NCBI RefSeq assembly: GCF_014268935.2
Contig: NZ_JABWRJ020000002.1
Span: 481,001-545,000, forward strand
Length of the DNA stretch: 64,000 nt
Source: Pseudomonas peradeniyensis
Lineage (GTDB): Bacteria > Pseudomonadota > Gammaproteobacteria > Pseudomonadales > Pseudomonadaceae
Direction: 5' to 3'
The notes below the pieces were generated by a model. That model ran no database searches. It was not told the origin of the DNA and was given only the letters and a program-made list of their open reading frames with translations. The position numbers and the translations under genes are program-made. Shown piece by piece: positions 49,385 to 58,080 of the stretch (the first letter of the stretch is position 1; the number at the start of each line of letters is the position of its first letter).

Positions 49385-50418
49385 GGCAGCGGGTTCGACC
49401 ACGTACGTTGTTCATTACCCTGGCGTTGCTGTGCCTGCTCGCGGTCTGGCTGTCGCTGGCGCTGGGCCCGGTCAGCCTGCCGTTGCTCGACACCCTGCGC
49501 GCCGGCCTGCGCCTGATTGGCTTGCCGGTACCCGGCGAGGGCCTGGAGCAGGCCGAGATGATCCTTGGCCAGATCCGCCTGCCGCGCACCCTGCTGGGGC
49601 TGGCGGTCGGAGCCGTGCTGGCGCTGTCCGGCGTGGCGATGCAGGGGCTGTTTCGCAACCCGCTGGCCGACCCGGGGCTGGTCGGCGTCGCCAGCGGCGC
49701 CGCCCTGGGCGCGGCGGTGGCGATCGTCGGCGGCAGTTGGCTGGGGGGCATTCCCGACTGGTTCGCGCCTTACCTGCTGTCGCTCTGCGCCTTCGTCGGT
49801 GGCCTGGGCGTGACCGCTATGGTCTACCGTCTGGGGCGGCGTGATGGCCAGACCAACGTTGCCACCATGCTCCTGGCCGGTATCGCCATGACCGCGCTCG
49901 GCGGCTCGGCGGTGGGTCTGTTCACCTACCTGGCTGACGACGCCACCCTGCGCACCCTGACGTTCTGGAACCTGGGCAGCCTCAACGGTGCCAGCTACGA
50001 GCGGCTATGGCCCTTGCTGCTGGTGGTGGCGGCCGTGGCCCTGTGGCTGCCGCGCCGGGCGCAGGCACTCAACGCGTTGTTGCTGGGCGAGTCGGAAGCT
50101 CGTCACCTGGGTATCGAGGTCGAGGGGCTCAAGCGCGAACTGGTGTTCTGCACGGCGCTGGGTGTGGGGGCGGCGGTTGCCGCCGCCGGCCTGATCGGTT
50201 TCATCGGCCTGGTGGTGCCGCACCTGGTGCGGCTGGTGGCGGGGCCGGATCACCGGGTGCTGTTGCCGGCGTCGCTGCTGGCGGGCGGCACCCTGCTGCT
50301 GTTCGCTGACCTGATCGCGCGCCTGGCCCTGGCCCCGGCGGAATTGCCGATCGGCATCGTCACTGCGTTCATCGGAGCGCCATTCTTCCTGTTCCTGCTG
50401 GTGAAGGTGCGCAGCTGA
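49381..50418 (+). CDS. hmuU: Haemin ABC transporter permease (FecCD family)
   Basis: This 345-residue inner-membrane permease has about 10 hydrophobic segments. The FecCD signatures are visible: [40 protein letters not shown] and [19 protein letters not shown]. It pairs with hmuT (four-base overlap) and hmuV (one-base overlap), so the three are translated as a unit. Confidence 0.94.
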   Translation: MRQRVRPRTLFITLALLCLLAVWLSLALGPVSLPLLDTLRAGLRLIGLPVPGEGLEQAEMILGQIRLPRTLLGLAVGAVLALSGVAMQGLFRNPLADPGLVGVASGAALGAAVAIVGGSWLGGIPDWFAPYLLSLCAFVGGLGVTAMVYRLGRRDGQTNVATMLLAGIAMTALGGSAVGLFTYLADDATLRTLTFWNLGSLNGASYERLWPLLLVVAAVALWLPRRAQALNALLLGESEARHLGIEVEGLKRELVFCTALGVGAAVAAAGLIGFIGLVVPHLVRLVAGPDHRVLLPASLLAGGTLLLFADLIARLALAPAELPIGIVTAFIGAPFFLFLLVKVRS

Positions 50419-51185
50419 TGCTCGACGTCCAAGGGCTCTCTCTCAAGCGCGGTGGCAGCCAGGTGCTGCACGATATCAACCTGACGCTGCGGCCGGGGCA
50501 GGTCCTCGGAGTGCTTGGGCCCAACGGCGCCGGCAAGAGCAGCCTGCTCGGTGCCCTGTGTGGCGAACTGGCGCCAAGCACCGGGCAGGTCCGCCTCGAT
50601 GGTCGTGGTCTGGAGGGCTGGTCGGGACAGGAGCGGGCCCGCCGGTTGGCGGTGTTGCCGCAGGTGTCCAGCCTGGGCTTTGCCTTCAGTGTCGAGGAGG
50701 TGGTCGGCCTCGGCCGCCTACCTCATGCCAGCGGCCGTCAGCGTGACCGGGAGATCGTCGAGGCGGCGCTGGCGGCGGCGGATGCAGGGCATCTGGTCGA
50801 GCGCAGCTACCTGGCGCTGTCCGGCGGCGAACGCCAGCGCGTGCACCTGGCGCGGGTGCTGGCCCAGTTGTGGCCGGGCGAGCCTGGCACCACCCTGCTG
50901 CTCGACGAGCCCACCTCCGCGCTCGACCCGCTGCACCAGCACACCACGCTGCAAGCTGTGCGCAGCTTCGCTGACCGTGGCGCGGCGGTGCTGGTCATCC
51001 TGCATGACCTGAACCTGGCGGCGCGCTACTGTGACCATATCCTGCTGCTGGAGCAGGGGCGCTGCCATGCCCTGGATACGCCGCAACAGGTACTGACGCC
51101 AGCGGCGCTGCGGGCAGTGTTCGGTATCGATGTCCTGGTCCAACCGCACCCGGAGCGCGGCCATCCGCTGATCATCACTCGCTAA
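50418..51185 (+). CDS. hmuV: Haemin ABC transporter ATP-binding protein
   Basis: This 255-residue ABC ATPase has Walker A GPNGAGKS near 34-41, the Q loop ([17 protein letters not shown]), the signature [18 protein letters not shown] near 134-151 and Walker [17 protein letters not shown]. It energises haem import with HmuU. Its ATG overlaps the hmuU stop (TGATG), and the ChaN-like gene follows 13 bases later. Confidence 0.95.
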   Translation: MLDVQGLSLKRGGSQVLHDINLTLRPGQVLGVLGPNGAGKSSLLGALCGELAPSTGQVRLDGRGLEGWSGQERARRLAVLPQVSSLGFAFSVEEVVGLGRLPHASGRQRDREIVEAALAAADAGHLVERSYLALSGGERQRVHLARVLAQLWPGEPGTTLLLDEPTSALDPLHQHTTLQAVRSFADRGAAVLVILHDLNLAARYCDHILLLEQGRCHALDTPQQVLTPAALRAVFGIDVLVQPHPERGHPLIITR

Positions 51186-51197
51186 GAGGCTTTCACC

Positions 51198-52091
51198 ATG
51201 CGCCATCCCCTGCTGTCCGGCTTGTCTATCTGTCTGGCGCTGGCGCTGGGCGGTTGCCAGGCGGGCCTGCCACCCGTGCCGGCCTGGCAGGGTACCGAGG
51301 GCCGTGACAACCTCCAGTTGGGCCGGATCATCGAACTGTCCAGCGGCCAGGCCTTGAGCCCTGGGCAGTTGGTCCAGCGCCTGGCCGATGCGCCACGGGT
51401 GCTGGTGGGTGAAAAGCACGACAACCCCGACCACCATCGCCTGCAGCTCTGGTTGCTGCGCGCCCTGGAGAGCCGCCGGCCGCAGGGCAGCCTGCTGCTG
51501 GAAATGCTCGAGCCACGGCAGCAGGCCCTGGTCGATGCGCAGAAGGGCAAGGCGTCGCCGGCAGCCGACCTGCCCAAAGCCCTCGACTGGCAACCCGGCT
51601 GGGACTGGGCGCTGTACGGGGCGATCGTCCGCGAGGCCCTGGGCCAGCCATACCCGCTGCTGGCCGCGAACCTGTCGCCGGAGGAAGTCCGCCAGGCCTA
51701 TCGTCAGCCAGTGACACCACCGGGTGAGCGCTCCAATGCGCCGGCCGTGGTGCAGGCGCTGCTGGCGCAGGTGCGCGCCGGCCACTGCAACCTGCTGCCG
51801 GAAAGCCAGCTGCCGGCGATGCTGGCGGTGCAGCAGCAGCGCGACCGACGTATCGCCGAACGGCTGTTGGCCGCGCCGCAACCGGCACTGCTGCTCACCG
51901 GCAGCTACCATGCGCGCAAGGACCTGGGCGTGCCCCTGCATCTGGCCGACCTCGACGCCAAAGCCGAGGGCAAGGTGCTGTTGCTGACGGAAGTGGGAGA
52001 GGCGGTCGAGCCGGGCATGGCCGACTTCGTCTGGTACACCCCGGCGACGCCGGAGCAGGACTACTGCGCCCAGTTGCGCAAGGCACACTGA
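51198..52091 (+). CDS. ChaN-family haem-associated lipoprotein
   Basis: This 297-residue lipoprotein has a signal peptide with lipobox LALGGC (Cys19). The body carries the ChaN/EreA-like signature VLVGEKHDNPDHHRLQLWLL near 68-87 and a paired-His segment. ChaN binds haem at a dimer interface in Campylobacter, and the P. aeruginosa relative PhuW lies beside phu genes and prrF. Its position as the last gene of hmuTUV and the adjacent prrF on the other strand match that layout. I assign a role in haem handling at the outer membrane by inference. Confidence 0.88.
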   Translation: MRHPLLSGLSICLALALGGCQAGLPPVPAWQGTEGRDNLQLGRIIELSSGQALSPGQLVQRLADAPRVLVGEKHDNPDHHRLQLWLLRALESRRPQGSLLLEMLEPRQQALVDAQKGKASPAADLPKALDWQPGWDWALYGAIVREALGQPYPLLAANLSPEEVRQAYRQPVTPPGERSNAPAVVQALLAQVRAGHCNLLPESQLPAMLAVQQQRDRRIAERLLAAPQPALLLTGSYHARKDLGVPLHLADLDAKAEGKVLLLTEVGEAVEPGMADFVWYTPATPEQDYCAQLRKAH

Positions 52092-52100
52092 ATCGCGGGC

Positions 52101-52215
52101 AAAAAAAGACCCGGCAAAGTGCCGGGTCAATAACCGTGATTAGCCTGATGAGGAGATAATCTGAGCGTCCGAACCAGGGAGCATTCAGGTTACCCAACCG
52201 GTCTCGCGACCAGTT
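52101..52215 (-). ncRNA. prrF: PrrF iron-responsive small RNA
   Basis: Reading leftward from 52215 the sequence begins AACTGGTCGCGAGACCGG and contains the PrrF core (CTCATCAGGCTAATCACGG, about 52132-52150). It ends in a strong terminator (GACCCGGC/GCCGGGTC followed by seven T, 52101-52130). PrrF RNAs, made under iron starvation, repress mRNAs of iron-containing enzymes with Hfq. Length about 115 bases. Its promoter carries a Fur box. It lies tail-to-tail with the ChaN-like lipoprotein, echoing the P. aeruginosa phuW-prrF arrangement. Recognition of the core is from memory of PrrF sequences. Confidence 0.9.
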
Positions 52216-52217
52216 GT

Positions 52218-52236
52218 GATAATCATAACGATTCTC
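52218..52236 (-). promoter_or_regulatory. Fur box of prrF
   Basis: The minus strand GAGAATCGTTATGATTATC matches the 19-base Fur consensus at 14 positions. It overlaps the -10 element of the prrF promoter, predicting repression by Fur in iron-replete cells. Confidence 0.8.
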
Positions 52237-52249
52237 ATTTCGACGTCAA
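52222..52249 (-). promoter_or_regulatory. Sigma-70 promoter of prrF
   Basis: TTGACG (52249-52244) and TATGAT (52227-52222) are separated by 16 bases. Transcription would begin about seven bases downstream, at the AACTGG that opens PrrF. Confidence 0.75.
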
Positions 52250-52262
52250 TGCCTTTTGCGAA

Positions 52263-52541
52263 TTATTTTTCGTTTTTCTGTGCCGGGCACTTCGCGTCGA
52301 GCTGTTGGTTCAGCGCCTGCTTGCGTTCGGCCGGCAGGTCGTTCCAGTGCATGTCCAGCAGGGCCCCCTCGATGGCATACAACAACACCTTCGAAGCCCG
52401 GAATCCTCGCGTTCTCACGGCTTGATAGGCACCCACCGCGCCGAGCCGGCGCAGGTCCGAAGCACTGTGGATACCGACGGCGTGCAGCCATTGCGCGGAG
52501 GTCTTGCCAAGGTTTTTCAGATGCTGCAATTCATCGTTCAT
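52263..52541 (-). CDS. TfoX C-terminal-domain protein
   Basis: This 92-residue protein resembles only the C-terminal helix-hairpin-helix-like half of TfoX/Sxy competence regulators (LKNLGKTSAQWLHAVGIHSASDL ..., with the first ~75 residues collinear). The N-terminal TfoX domain is absent, so it is a stand-alone TfoX-C. Its gene ends 48 bases upstream of the prrF 5' end on the same strand, so the prrF promoter and Fur box lie immediately after its stop. The function is unknown; a DNA- or protein-binding role is plausible. Confidence 0.8.
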   Translation of the reverse strand: MNDELQHLKNLGKTSAQWLHAVGIHSASDLRRLGAVGAYQAVRTRGFRASKVLLYAIEGALLDMHWNDLPAERKQALNQQLDAKCPAQKNEK

Positions 52542-52697
52542 CGAGCCTCCTTGCGATGGCTGAACGGGTCGTGGGGATAAATCGCGAGCAGGTCAATGAG
52601 GAGTGTAGCGGGGGTTGTGAATAACGCGGCCTTTTGCCATCGGGGCCGACGGGATGCAGTACTTTCGCCGGATGGGACCCTAATGGGAGCGGGTTGC

Positions 52698-52769
52698 GTG
52701 GGAGCGGGCTTGCCCCGCGATGGCGATCGCTGGGGCTGACGCTATCGCGGGGCAAGCCCGCTCCCACGT
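52698..52769. repeat. REP palindrome pair (TfoX-C to pentapeptide gene)
   Basis: An inverted pair of GGGGCAAG-type REP units (GTGGGAGCGGGCTTGCCCC ... complement) is preceded at 52683 by a truncated GGGAGCGGGTTG fragment, as if a third unit had decayed. It is part of the 278-base gap upstream of the TfoX-C gene, otherwise without genes. Confidence 0.85.
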
Positions 52770-52819
52770 GTGTCCGTTCCCACAAAGTTCCCATCCACAG
52801 CCTGGTGCAGGCCAGACAC

Positions 52820-53173
52820 TTACCCTTGGCGAGCGCTGCGATAACGCATCCGCGTCCCGAACTTCACCGACATCAGGATCTCGTCGGCGCTCAGCTCGGC
52901 CGGGAAGTAGGTCCCGGAGATCTGCGCATGGGCGAGGCTGGCGCCCTCCAGGCCGTTTTCGCGCAGGTCGAGCCCGCGCAGGTCGGCGGCGCGAAAGTAG
53001 GCGTCGGTGAAGTCGATGCCGCGTACGTCCAGGTCGCGCAGGTCCAGGCCGCGGAAATCACCGCCGCGAAAGTCGATAGTCGAATCGCTGGGCTTTTCGC
53101 GGTTGAACGCCGCGATCTTCTCGTCGCGGATCATCGAGTACAGGACGTTGTCCAGCTGACGGGGCTGATTCAT
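52820..53173 (-). CDS. Pentapeptide-repeat protein
   Basis: This 117-residue protein has a central run of pentapeptide repeats (about 32-85; A(D/N)Lxx-like units such as FRGGD, FRGLD, LRDLD, VRGID, FRAAD, LRGLD, LEGAS), which fold as a right-handed beta-helix. Flanks are non-repetitive and the tail is basic (FGTRMRYRSARQG). No signal peptide or membrane segment. Pentapeptide proteins include gyrase-protecting Qnr/MfpA, but this one is too short for those. The function is unknown. GGAGGAGG provides a ribosome site, and a palindrome covers its -10 region. Confidence 0.82.
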   Translation of the reverse strand: MNQPRQLDNVLYSMIRDEKIAAFNREKPSDSTIDFRGGDFRGLDLRDLDVRGIDFTDAYFRAADLRGLDLRENGLEGASLAHAQISGTYFPAELSADEILMSVKFGTRMRYRSARQG

Positions 53174-53195
53174 GGCGGCGCCTCCTCCGTGGGGT

Positions 53196-53219
53196 GTGAT
53201 GATATTGTAATGACATCAC
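53196..53219. promoter_or_regulatory. Palindrome over the pentapeptide-gene promoter
   Basis: GTGATG at 53196-53201 and CATCAC at 53214-53219 form an inverted repeat with a 12-base AT-rich spacer. The spacer contains TACAAT on the minus strand (53209-53204), a plausible -10 for the gene starting at 53173. A repressor site is suggested. Confidence 0.4.
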
Positions 53220-53273
53220 TGGAGGGGCGCCGGACTTCAGGCGTGAACTGTCGACTGCTTCACGCCTTGCGGC

Positions 53274-54836
53274 TCAAAGGCCGGGCAGGTGCTGGCGGAT
53301 CTGTTCGATCAGCTGGTCCATGCTGGCGCTTTCCTGGGTGTTCACGCGCTTGCTGTGCTTCTGCTCCTCGGCATCCAGCGGATCGCGGCTGGCCTGCTGC
53401 GCCTGGATCACTTCCAGGGTGGCGTCCGAAGGGTCGATGGCTTCGGCCTGGCGCTGGGCCAGCCAGCTGGCGATCACCGCGTCGGGGGCCTGGCAGTCGA
53501 GAATCAGGAACGGCACGCCGGCCTCGCTGGCGACGTCCGCCGCCGCCTTGCGCTGCTCGTGCTTGAGGTAGGTGGCATCGAGCACCACCGGGAAACCGGC
53601 ATGCAGGATGATCGCCGCCAGCTCATGCAGGCGCTGGTAGGTGGCGATGCTGGCTTCCTTGTCGTAGATGCCAGCCTCGAGCTGACCGGCGTCGGCTGCC
53701 GACTGTTTGCCGAACAGGCGCTTGCGCTCGACGTCCGAACGCACGCGTACCGCGCCCAGAGCCTCGACCAGGCGCATCGCCACATGGCTCTTGCCCACGG
53801 CCGAGACGCCCTGAGTGACGGCCAGCAGGCGCGAAGGGATGGCGCTGTAGCTTTCGGCCAGGTTGGCGTAGTTGCGGTAGGTGCGCAGGGTGGTGGCGCG
53901 CTGCACGCCGTCGGCGTCGGGCGACAGGCTGAACAGCGCGACCTTGGCCCGCACCAGGGCGCGGTAGGCCTTGTAGAAGTTCAGCAGCTCCAGGCCTTGG
54001 TAGTCGCCGGTCAGCTCCAGGTACTGGCTGATGAAGCGTCGCGACAGGCACTTCAGGCCGCGGTCCTCGAGGTCCATGGCCAGGAAGCCGACGTCGGCGT
54101 AGACGTCGGTCAGGCGGAACGGCTCGTTGAACTCGATGCAGTCGAAGATCACCACCTTGCCGTCGATCAGGGTGGCGTTGCCCAGGTGGATGTCGCCGTG
54201 GCACTCACGGATGAAGCCATTGGCCTTGCGCGCCTCGAGCAGGCCGTGCAGGCGCTTGAAGCTGTCCTGGGCCCAGGCCTGCAGGTTGTCCAGTTGCTGC
54301 AGGTCGGCCTTGTCGGTCAGGAACGGGCGGATCTGCTCGAAGTTCTGCTCCACCGGCGCCATGACCGCGTCCGGGGTGCCCAGCGGATGGTCGACCGGCA
54401 CGTTCGGCGCCTGCAGGTGGAACTCGGCGATCTGCCGGGCCATCTGGTCGATGTGGCCGGCGTTCAGCTCGCCGTTGGCCTGCAGGGTGCTGAGCATCTG
54501 GTCCTGGGGGAACTGGCGCATCTTCAGCGCGTATTCGATCGCCGGGCCTTCGCCGCCGATCTGCGGGGCCTCGACGCTGCCGGTGATCGGCAGCACCTCC
54601 AGGTACAGGCCTTCGGTCAGGCGCTGGTTCAGCCGCAGCTCTTCGTTACAAAAATGCCCGCGCTGGTCGAGGCCGGTGAAGTCGAGGAAGCCGAAGTTCA
54701 TCGGCTTCTTGATCTTGTAGGCGTACTCGCCGGTGAGCAGAACCCAGGAGATGTGCGTCTCGATGAGCTGGAAGCCCGCGACAGGGTGCGGATAGAGGGC
54801 GGGGTTCTGCAGCGCGCTGATCAGGGCTTGGCTCAC
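53274..54836 (-). CDS. APH-like kinase fused to a P-loop ATPase/kinase domain
   Basis: This 520-residue two-domain protein has an N-terminal half resembling aminoglycoside/choline-type phosphotransferases. It shows the Brenner motif HGDIHLGN near 212-219, followed by VVIFDCIEFNEPFR and the DFA-like VGFLAMDLEDRG. The C-terminal half (about 335-520) is a nucleotide kinase-like P-loop fold with a variant Walker A (VSAVGKSHVA near 345) and DATYLKHEQRK. The last stretch is acidic. The substrate is unknown; the family is often annotated as an AAA ATPase or gluconate-kinase-like protein. It diverges from mrcB with 116 bases between. Confidence 0.82.
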   Translation of the reverse strand: MSQALISALQNPALYPHPVAGFQLIETHISWVLLTGEYAYKIKKPMNFGFLDFTGLDQRGHFCNEELRLNQRLTEGLYLEVLPITGSVEAPQIGGEGPAIEYALKMRQFPQDQMLSTLQANGELNAGHIDQMARQIAEFHLQAPNVPVDHPLGTPDAVMAPVEQNFEQIRPFLTDKADLQQLDNLQAWAQDSFKRLHGLLEARKANGFIRECHGDIHLGNATLIDGKVVIFDCIEFNEPFRLTDVYADVGFLAMDLEDRGLKCLSRRFISQYLELTGDYQGLELLNFYKAYRALVRAKVALFSLSPDADGVQRATTLRTYRNYANLAESYSAIPSRLLAVTQGVSAVGKSHVAMRLVEALGAVRVRSDVERKRLFGKQSAADAGQLEAGIYDKEASIATYQRLHELAAIILHAGFPVVLDATYLKHEQRKAAADVASEAGVPFLILDCQAPDAVIASWLAQRQAEAIDPSDATLEVIQAQQASRDPLDAEEQKHSKRVNTQESASMDQLIEQIRQHLPGL

Positions 54837-54952
54837 GGATCATCCTTCAGGGGTCAGGGAATTCGAATCGGACATTATGGTCAATGGTGCCGTCCCTGCA
54901 AACCGCCGTAGGCGTCTGCCCCCCTTTTCCAAAGTGCGTATAATCCGCCGCC

Positions 54953-57274
54953 ATGACACGTACCCGAAATTCCCGCACCTCTAAAAAACGCCCGACCGGC
55001 CGCGCCCGCGCCTGGCTGGGCTGGGCACTCAAGCTCAGCCTGGTCGGCCTGGTGGTGATCGCCGGCTTCGCGGTCTATCTCGATGCCACCGTCCAGGAGA
55101 AGTTCTCCGGCAAGCGCTGGACCATCCCGGCCAAGGTGTATGCCCGGCCGCTGGAGCTGTTCGTCGGCCAGAAGCTGAGCAAGAACGACTTCCTCACCGA
55201 ACTCGATGCCCTGGGCTATCGCCGCGAAGGCGTGGCCAATGGCCCGGGCGCCGCGTCGGTCAACGGCAACAACGTCGACCTCAACACCCGTGGTTTCCAG
55301 TTCTACGAGGGCATGGAGCCGGCGCAGTTCGTGCGCGTGCGCTTCTCCGGCGACTATGTCGCGGGCTTGAGCGGCGCCAATGGCGGCAAGCTCGACGTGG
55401 TACGCCTCGAGCCGCTGATGATCGGCGGCATCTACCCGAAGAACCTCGAAGACCGCATCCTGATCAAGATCGACCAGGTGCCGCCATACCTGGTGGAAAC
55501 CCTGATCGCCACCGAAGACCGCGACTTCTACAGCCACTTCGGCGTGTCGCCCAAGTCCATTGCCCGGGCGGTGTGGGTCAACACCTCCTCGGGCGCCATG
55601 CGCCAGGGTGGCAGTACCCTGACCCAGCAGTTGGTGAAGAACTTCTTCCTCACCAACGAGCGCAGTCTCAGCCGCAAGCTGACCGAAGCGATGATGTCGG
55701 TGCTCCTGGAAGTGCACTATGACAAACGCGAGATCCTCGAGGCCTACCTGAACGAAGTGTTCATCGGCCAGGACGGCCAGCGCGCGGTGCACGGCTTCGG
55801 ACTGGCCAGCCAGTTCTTCTTCAGCCAGCCGCTGCAGGAGCTCAAGCTGCACCAGATCGCCTTGCTGGTGGGCATGGTCAAGGGCCCGTCCTACTACAAC
55901 CCTCGCCGCCACCCCGAGCGCGCCCTGCAACGGCGCAACCTGGTGCTCGACCTGCTCGCCGAGCAGGGCGTGGCCACTCAGGACGTGGTCGACGCGGCGA
56001 AGAAGATGCCGCTGGGCGTGACCAAGCGCGGCAGCCTGGCCGACAGCTCGTTCCCGGCCTTCCTCGACCTGGTCAAGCGTCAGCTGCGCCAGGACTACCG
56101 CGACGAAGACCTGACCGAAGAAGGCCTGCGCATCTTCACCAGTTTCGACCCGATCCTGCAGATGAAGGCCGAGACCGCCATGAGCGAGACCTTCAAGCGC
56201 CTGGCCGGGCGCAAGGGCGCCGACGAAGTGGAATCGGCGATGGTCGTCACCAACCCCGAGACCGGTGAAGTGCAGGCGCTGATCGGCAGCCGCCAGTCAG
56301 GCTTCGCCGGCTTCAACCGCGCCATCGACGCCGTGCGGCCGATCGGCTCGCTGGTCAAGCCGGCGGTCTACCTGACCGCGCTGGAGCAACCGAGCAAGTT
56401 CACCCTGACCAGCTGGGTGCAGGACGAGCCGTTCTCGGTCAAGGGGGCCGATGGCCAGGTGTGGCGTCCGCAGAACTACGATCGCCGCCCCCATGGCACC
56501 ATCTACCTGTACCAGGGCCTGGCCAACTCCTACAACCTGTCGACCGCCAAGCTCGGCCTGGAAGTGGGCGTGCCCAACGTGATCAAGACCATCGGTCGGC
56601 TCGGCGTACAGGTCGACTGGCCGGCATTCCCGTCGATGCTGCTGGGCGCCGGCGGCATGTCGCCGATGCAGGTCGCGACCATGTACCAGACCATCGCCAA
56701 CGGCGGCTTCAACACGCCGATGCGCGGTATCCGCAGCGTGCTCACCGCTGAAGGCGAGCCGCTCAAGCGCTACCCGTTCCAGATCCAGCAGACCTTCGAC
56801 CCGGGTTCGATCTACCTGGTGCAGAACGCCATGCAGCGGGTGATGCGCGAAGGCACCGGCCGCTCGGTGTACAGCGTGCTGCCAAGCTCGCTGACCCTGG
56901 CGGGCAAGACCGGTACCAGCAACGACTCGCGCGACAGCTGGTTCTCCGGCTTCAGCCAGGACCTGCTGGCGGTGGTCTGGCTGGGACGCGATGACAACGG
57001 CAAGACGCCGTTCACCGGTGCCACCGGCGCGCTGCAGGTGTGGACCAGCTTCATGAAGAAGGCCGACCCGCTGCCGCTGGACATGCCGCAGCCGGACAAC
57101 GTGGTGCAGGCCTGGATCGATCCGTACAGCGGCCAGGGTTCCGACGGCAGCTGTCCGGGAGCGGTGCAGATGCCGTATATTCGTGGCAGTGAACCGCCCG
57201 CTGGCGCCACCTGTGGTGGCGAGCAGAACCCGGCCGAAGAGGTGATGGACTGGGTCAAGGGCTGGATGAATTGA
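54953..57274 (+). CDS. mrcB: Penicillin-binding protein 1B (bifunctional)
   Basis: This is the major class A peptidoglycan synthase. The 773-residue protein has a basic cytosolic tail, one membrane anchor (about 20-45), a UB2H-like segment, and the GT51 glycosyltransferase with ATEDRDFYSHFG and RQGGSTLTQQLVKN. The transpeptidase has the active Ser in GSLVKPAVYL near 465, the SYN motif and KTGTSNDSRDSWF near 652. A TPR lipoprotein gene starts 26 bases downstream, a likely accessory. Confidence 0.96.
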   Translation: MTRTRNSRTSKKRPTGRARAWLGWALKLSLVGLVVIAGFAVYLDATVQEKFSGKRWTIPAKVYARPLELFVGQKLSKNDFLTELDALGYRREGVANGPGAASVNGNNVDLNTRGFQFYEGMEPAQFVRVRFSGDYVAGLSGANGGKLDVVRLEPLMIGGIYPKNLEDRILIKIDQVPPYLVETLIATEDRDFYSHFGVSPKSIARAVWVNTSSGAMRQGGSTLTQQLVKNFFLTNERSLSRKLTEAMMSVLLEVHYDKREILEAYLNEVFIGQDGQRAVHGFGLASQFFFSQPLQELKLHQIALLVGMVKGPSYYNPRRHPERALQRRNLVLDLLAEQGVATQDVVDAAKKMPLGVTKRGSLADSSFPAFLDLVKRQLRQDYRDEDLTEEGLRIFTSFDPILQMKAETAMSETFKRLAGRKGADEVESAMVVTNPETGEVQALIGSRQSGFAGFNRAIDAVRPIGSLVKPAVYLTALEQPSKFTLTSWVQDEPFSVKGADGQVWRPQNYDRRPHGTIYLYQGLANSYNLSTAKLGLEVGVPNVIKTIGRLGVQVDWPAFPSMLLGAGGMSPMQVATMYQTIANGGFNTPMRGIRSVLTAEGEPLKRYPFQIQQTFDPGSIYLVQNAMQRVMREGTGRSVYSVLPSSLTLAGKTGTSNDSRDSWFSGFSQDLLAVVWLGRDDNGKTPFTGATGALQVWTSFMKKADPLPLDMPQPDNVVQAWIDPYSGQGSDGSCPGAVQMPYIRGSEPPAGATCGGEQNPAEEVMDWVKGWMN

Positions 57275-57300
57275 GCGCGAGCTTCTGAAGAGGGTGTGAA

Positions 57301-58080
57301 GTGAACAAGTGGTGGATTCCTGCCGTGGCGGCAGTGACCGTGCTGCACGGTTGTGCCAGCGTCCCGCGTGGCAACATTCCGGTGGTCGATTCGAGCACCC
57401 GGGTCTCCAACAGCGAGCGCGTCTCGGCCAACCGCACGTCGGCCTATCCGACCAGCGGCGGCAGCAGCCAGGCCCGGTCGTTGCCGGAAGACTCCGGCGT
57501 CACCGTGATGATCCCGCAAGGGACCGGCGGCGCGCCGATCCAGTCGTTCCCGGCAGGTACCGGCCCGGCGCCGATCAGCACTGGGCCTATCACCCCGGGT
57601 CCGGTCAGCAGCGGCCCGATCAGCACCAACCCCAACCCGATCGCCGACGAGCCGTTCGACATCGCCTCGATGAGCAATCCGGCGCCGGTCACCAGCGCGC
57701 CCACCGGGATTCCGCGGGGCAATGTCTCCGGCGGCGGCCTGTCCGCCGACGAACAGCTCGACGGCCCGGTGCTGGCGCTGCTGACCACCGCCCAGCAGCA
57801 ACAGGGCAGTGGCGACTTCAACGGCGCCGCGTCGAGCCTGGAGCGTGCCCAGCGCATCGCCCCGCGTGAGCCGCAGGTACTGTTCCGCCTGGCCCAGGTG
57901 CGCCTGTCGCAGGGCGACGCCGCGCAGTCCGAGCAACTGGCGCGCCGCGCCCTGACCTACGCCAACGGTCGTCCCGACCTGCAGGCCCAGCTGTGGAACA
58001 CCATCGCCCAGGCCCGCGAGAAGCAGGGTGACAGCGCCGGCGCGGCCCTGGCGCGGCAGAAGGCGCGGGTCAACCTGTGA
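57301..58080 (+). CDS. TPR-containing lipoprotein downstream of mrcB
   Basis: This 259-residue lipoprotein has a signal peptide with lipobox LHGC (Cys18), and a low-complexity Ser/Gly/Pro/Ile linker from about 60 to 130 with repeats of the form PIS-TGP-ITPGP-VSSGP. The C-terminal tetratricopeptide-like region (about 160-255) has LFRLAQVRLSQGDAAQSEQLARRAL. GTG 57301 follows GAGGGTGTGAA. Its position right after PBP1B is reminiscent of lipoprotein activators of class A PBPs (LpoA/LpoB/LpoP), an inference from context. The stop overlaps the next gene by one base. Confidence 0.82.
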   Translation: MNKWWIPAVAAVTVLHGCASVPRGNIPVVDSSTRVSNSERVSANRTSAYPTSGGSSQARSLPEDSGVTVMIPQGTGGAPIQSFPAGTGPAPISTGPITPGPVSSGPISTNPNPIADEPFDIASMSNPAPVTSAPTGIPRGNVSGGGLSADEQLDGPVLALLTTAQQQQGSGDFNGAASSLERAQRIAPREPQVLFRLAQVRLSQGDAAQSEQLARRALTYANGRPDLQAQLWNTIAQAREKQGDSAGAALARQKARVNL

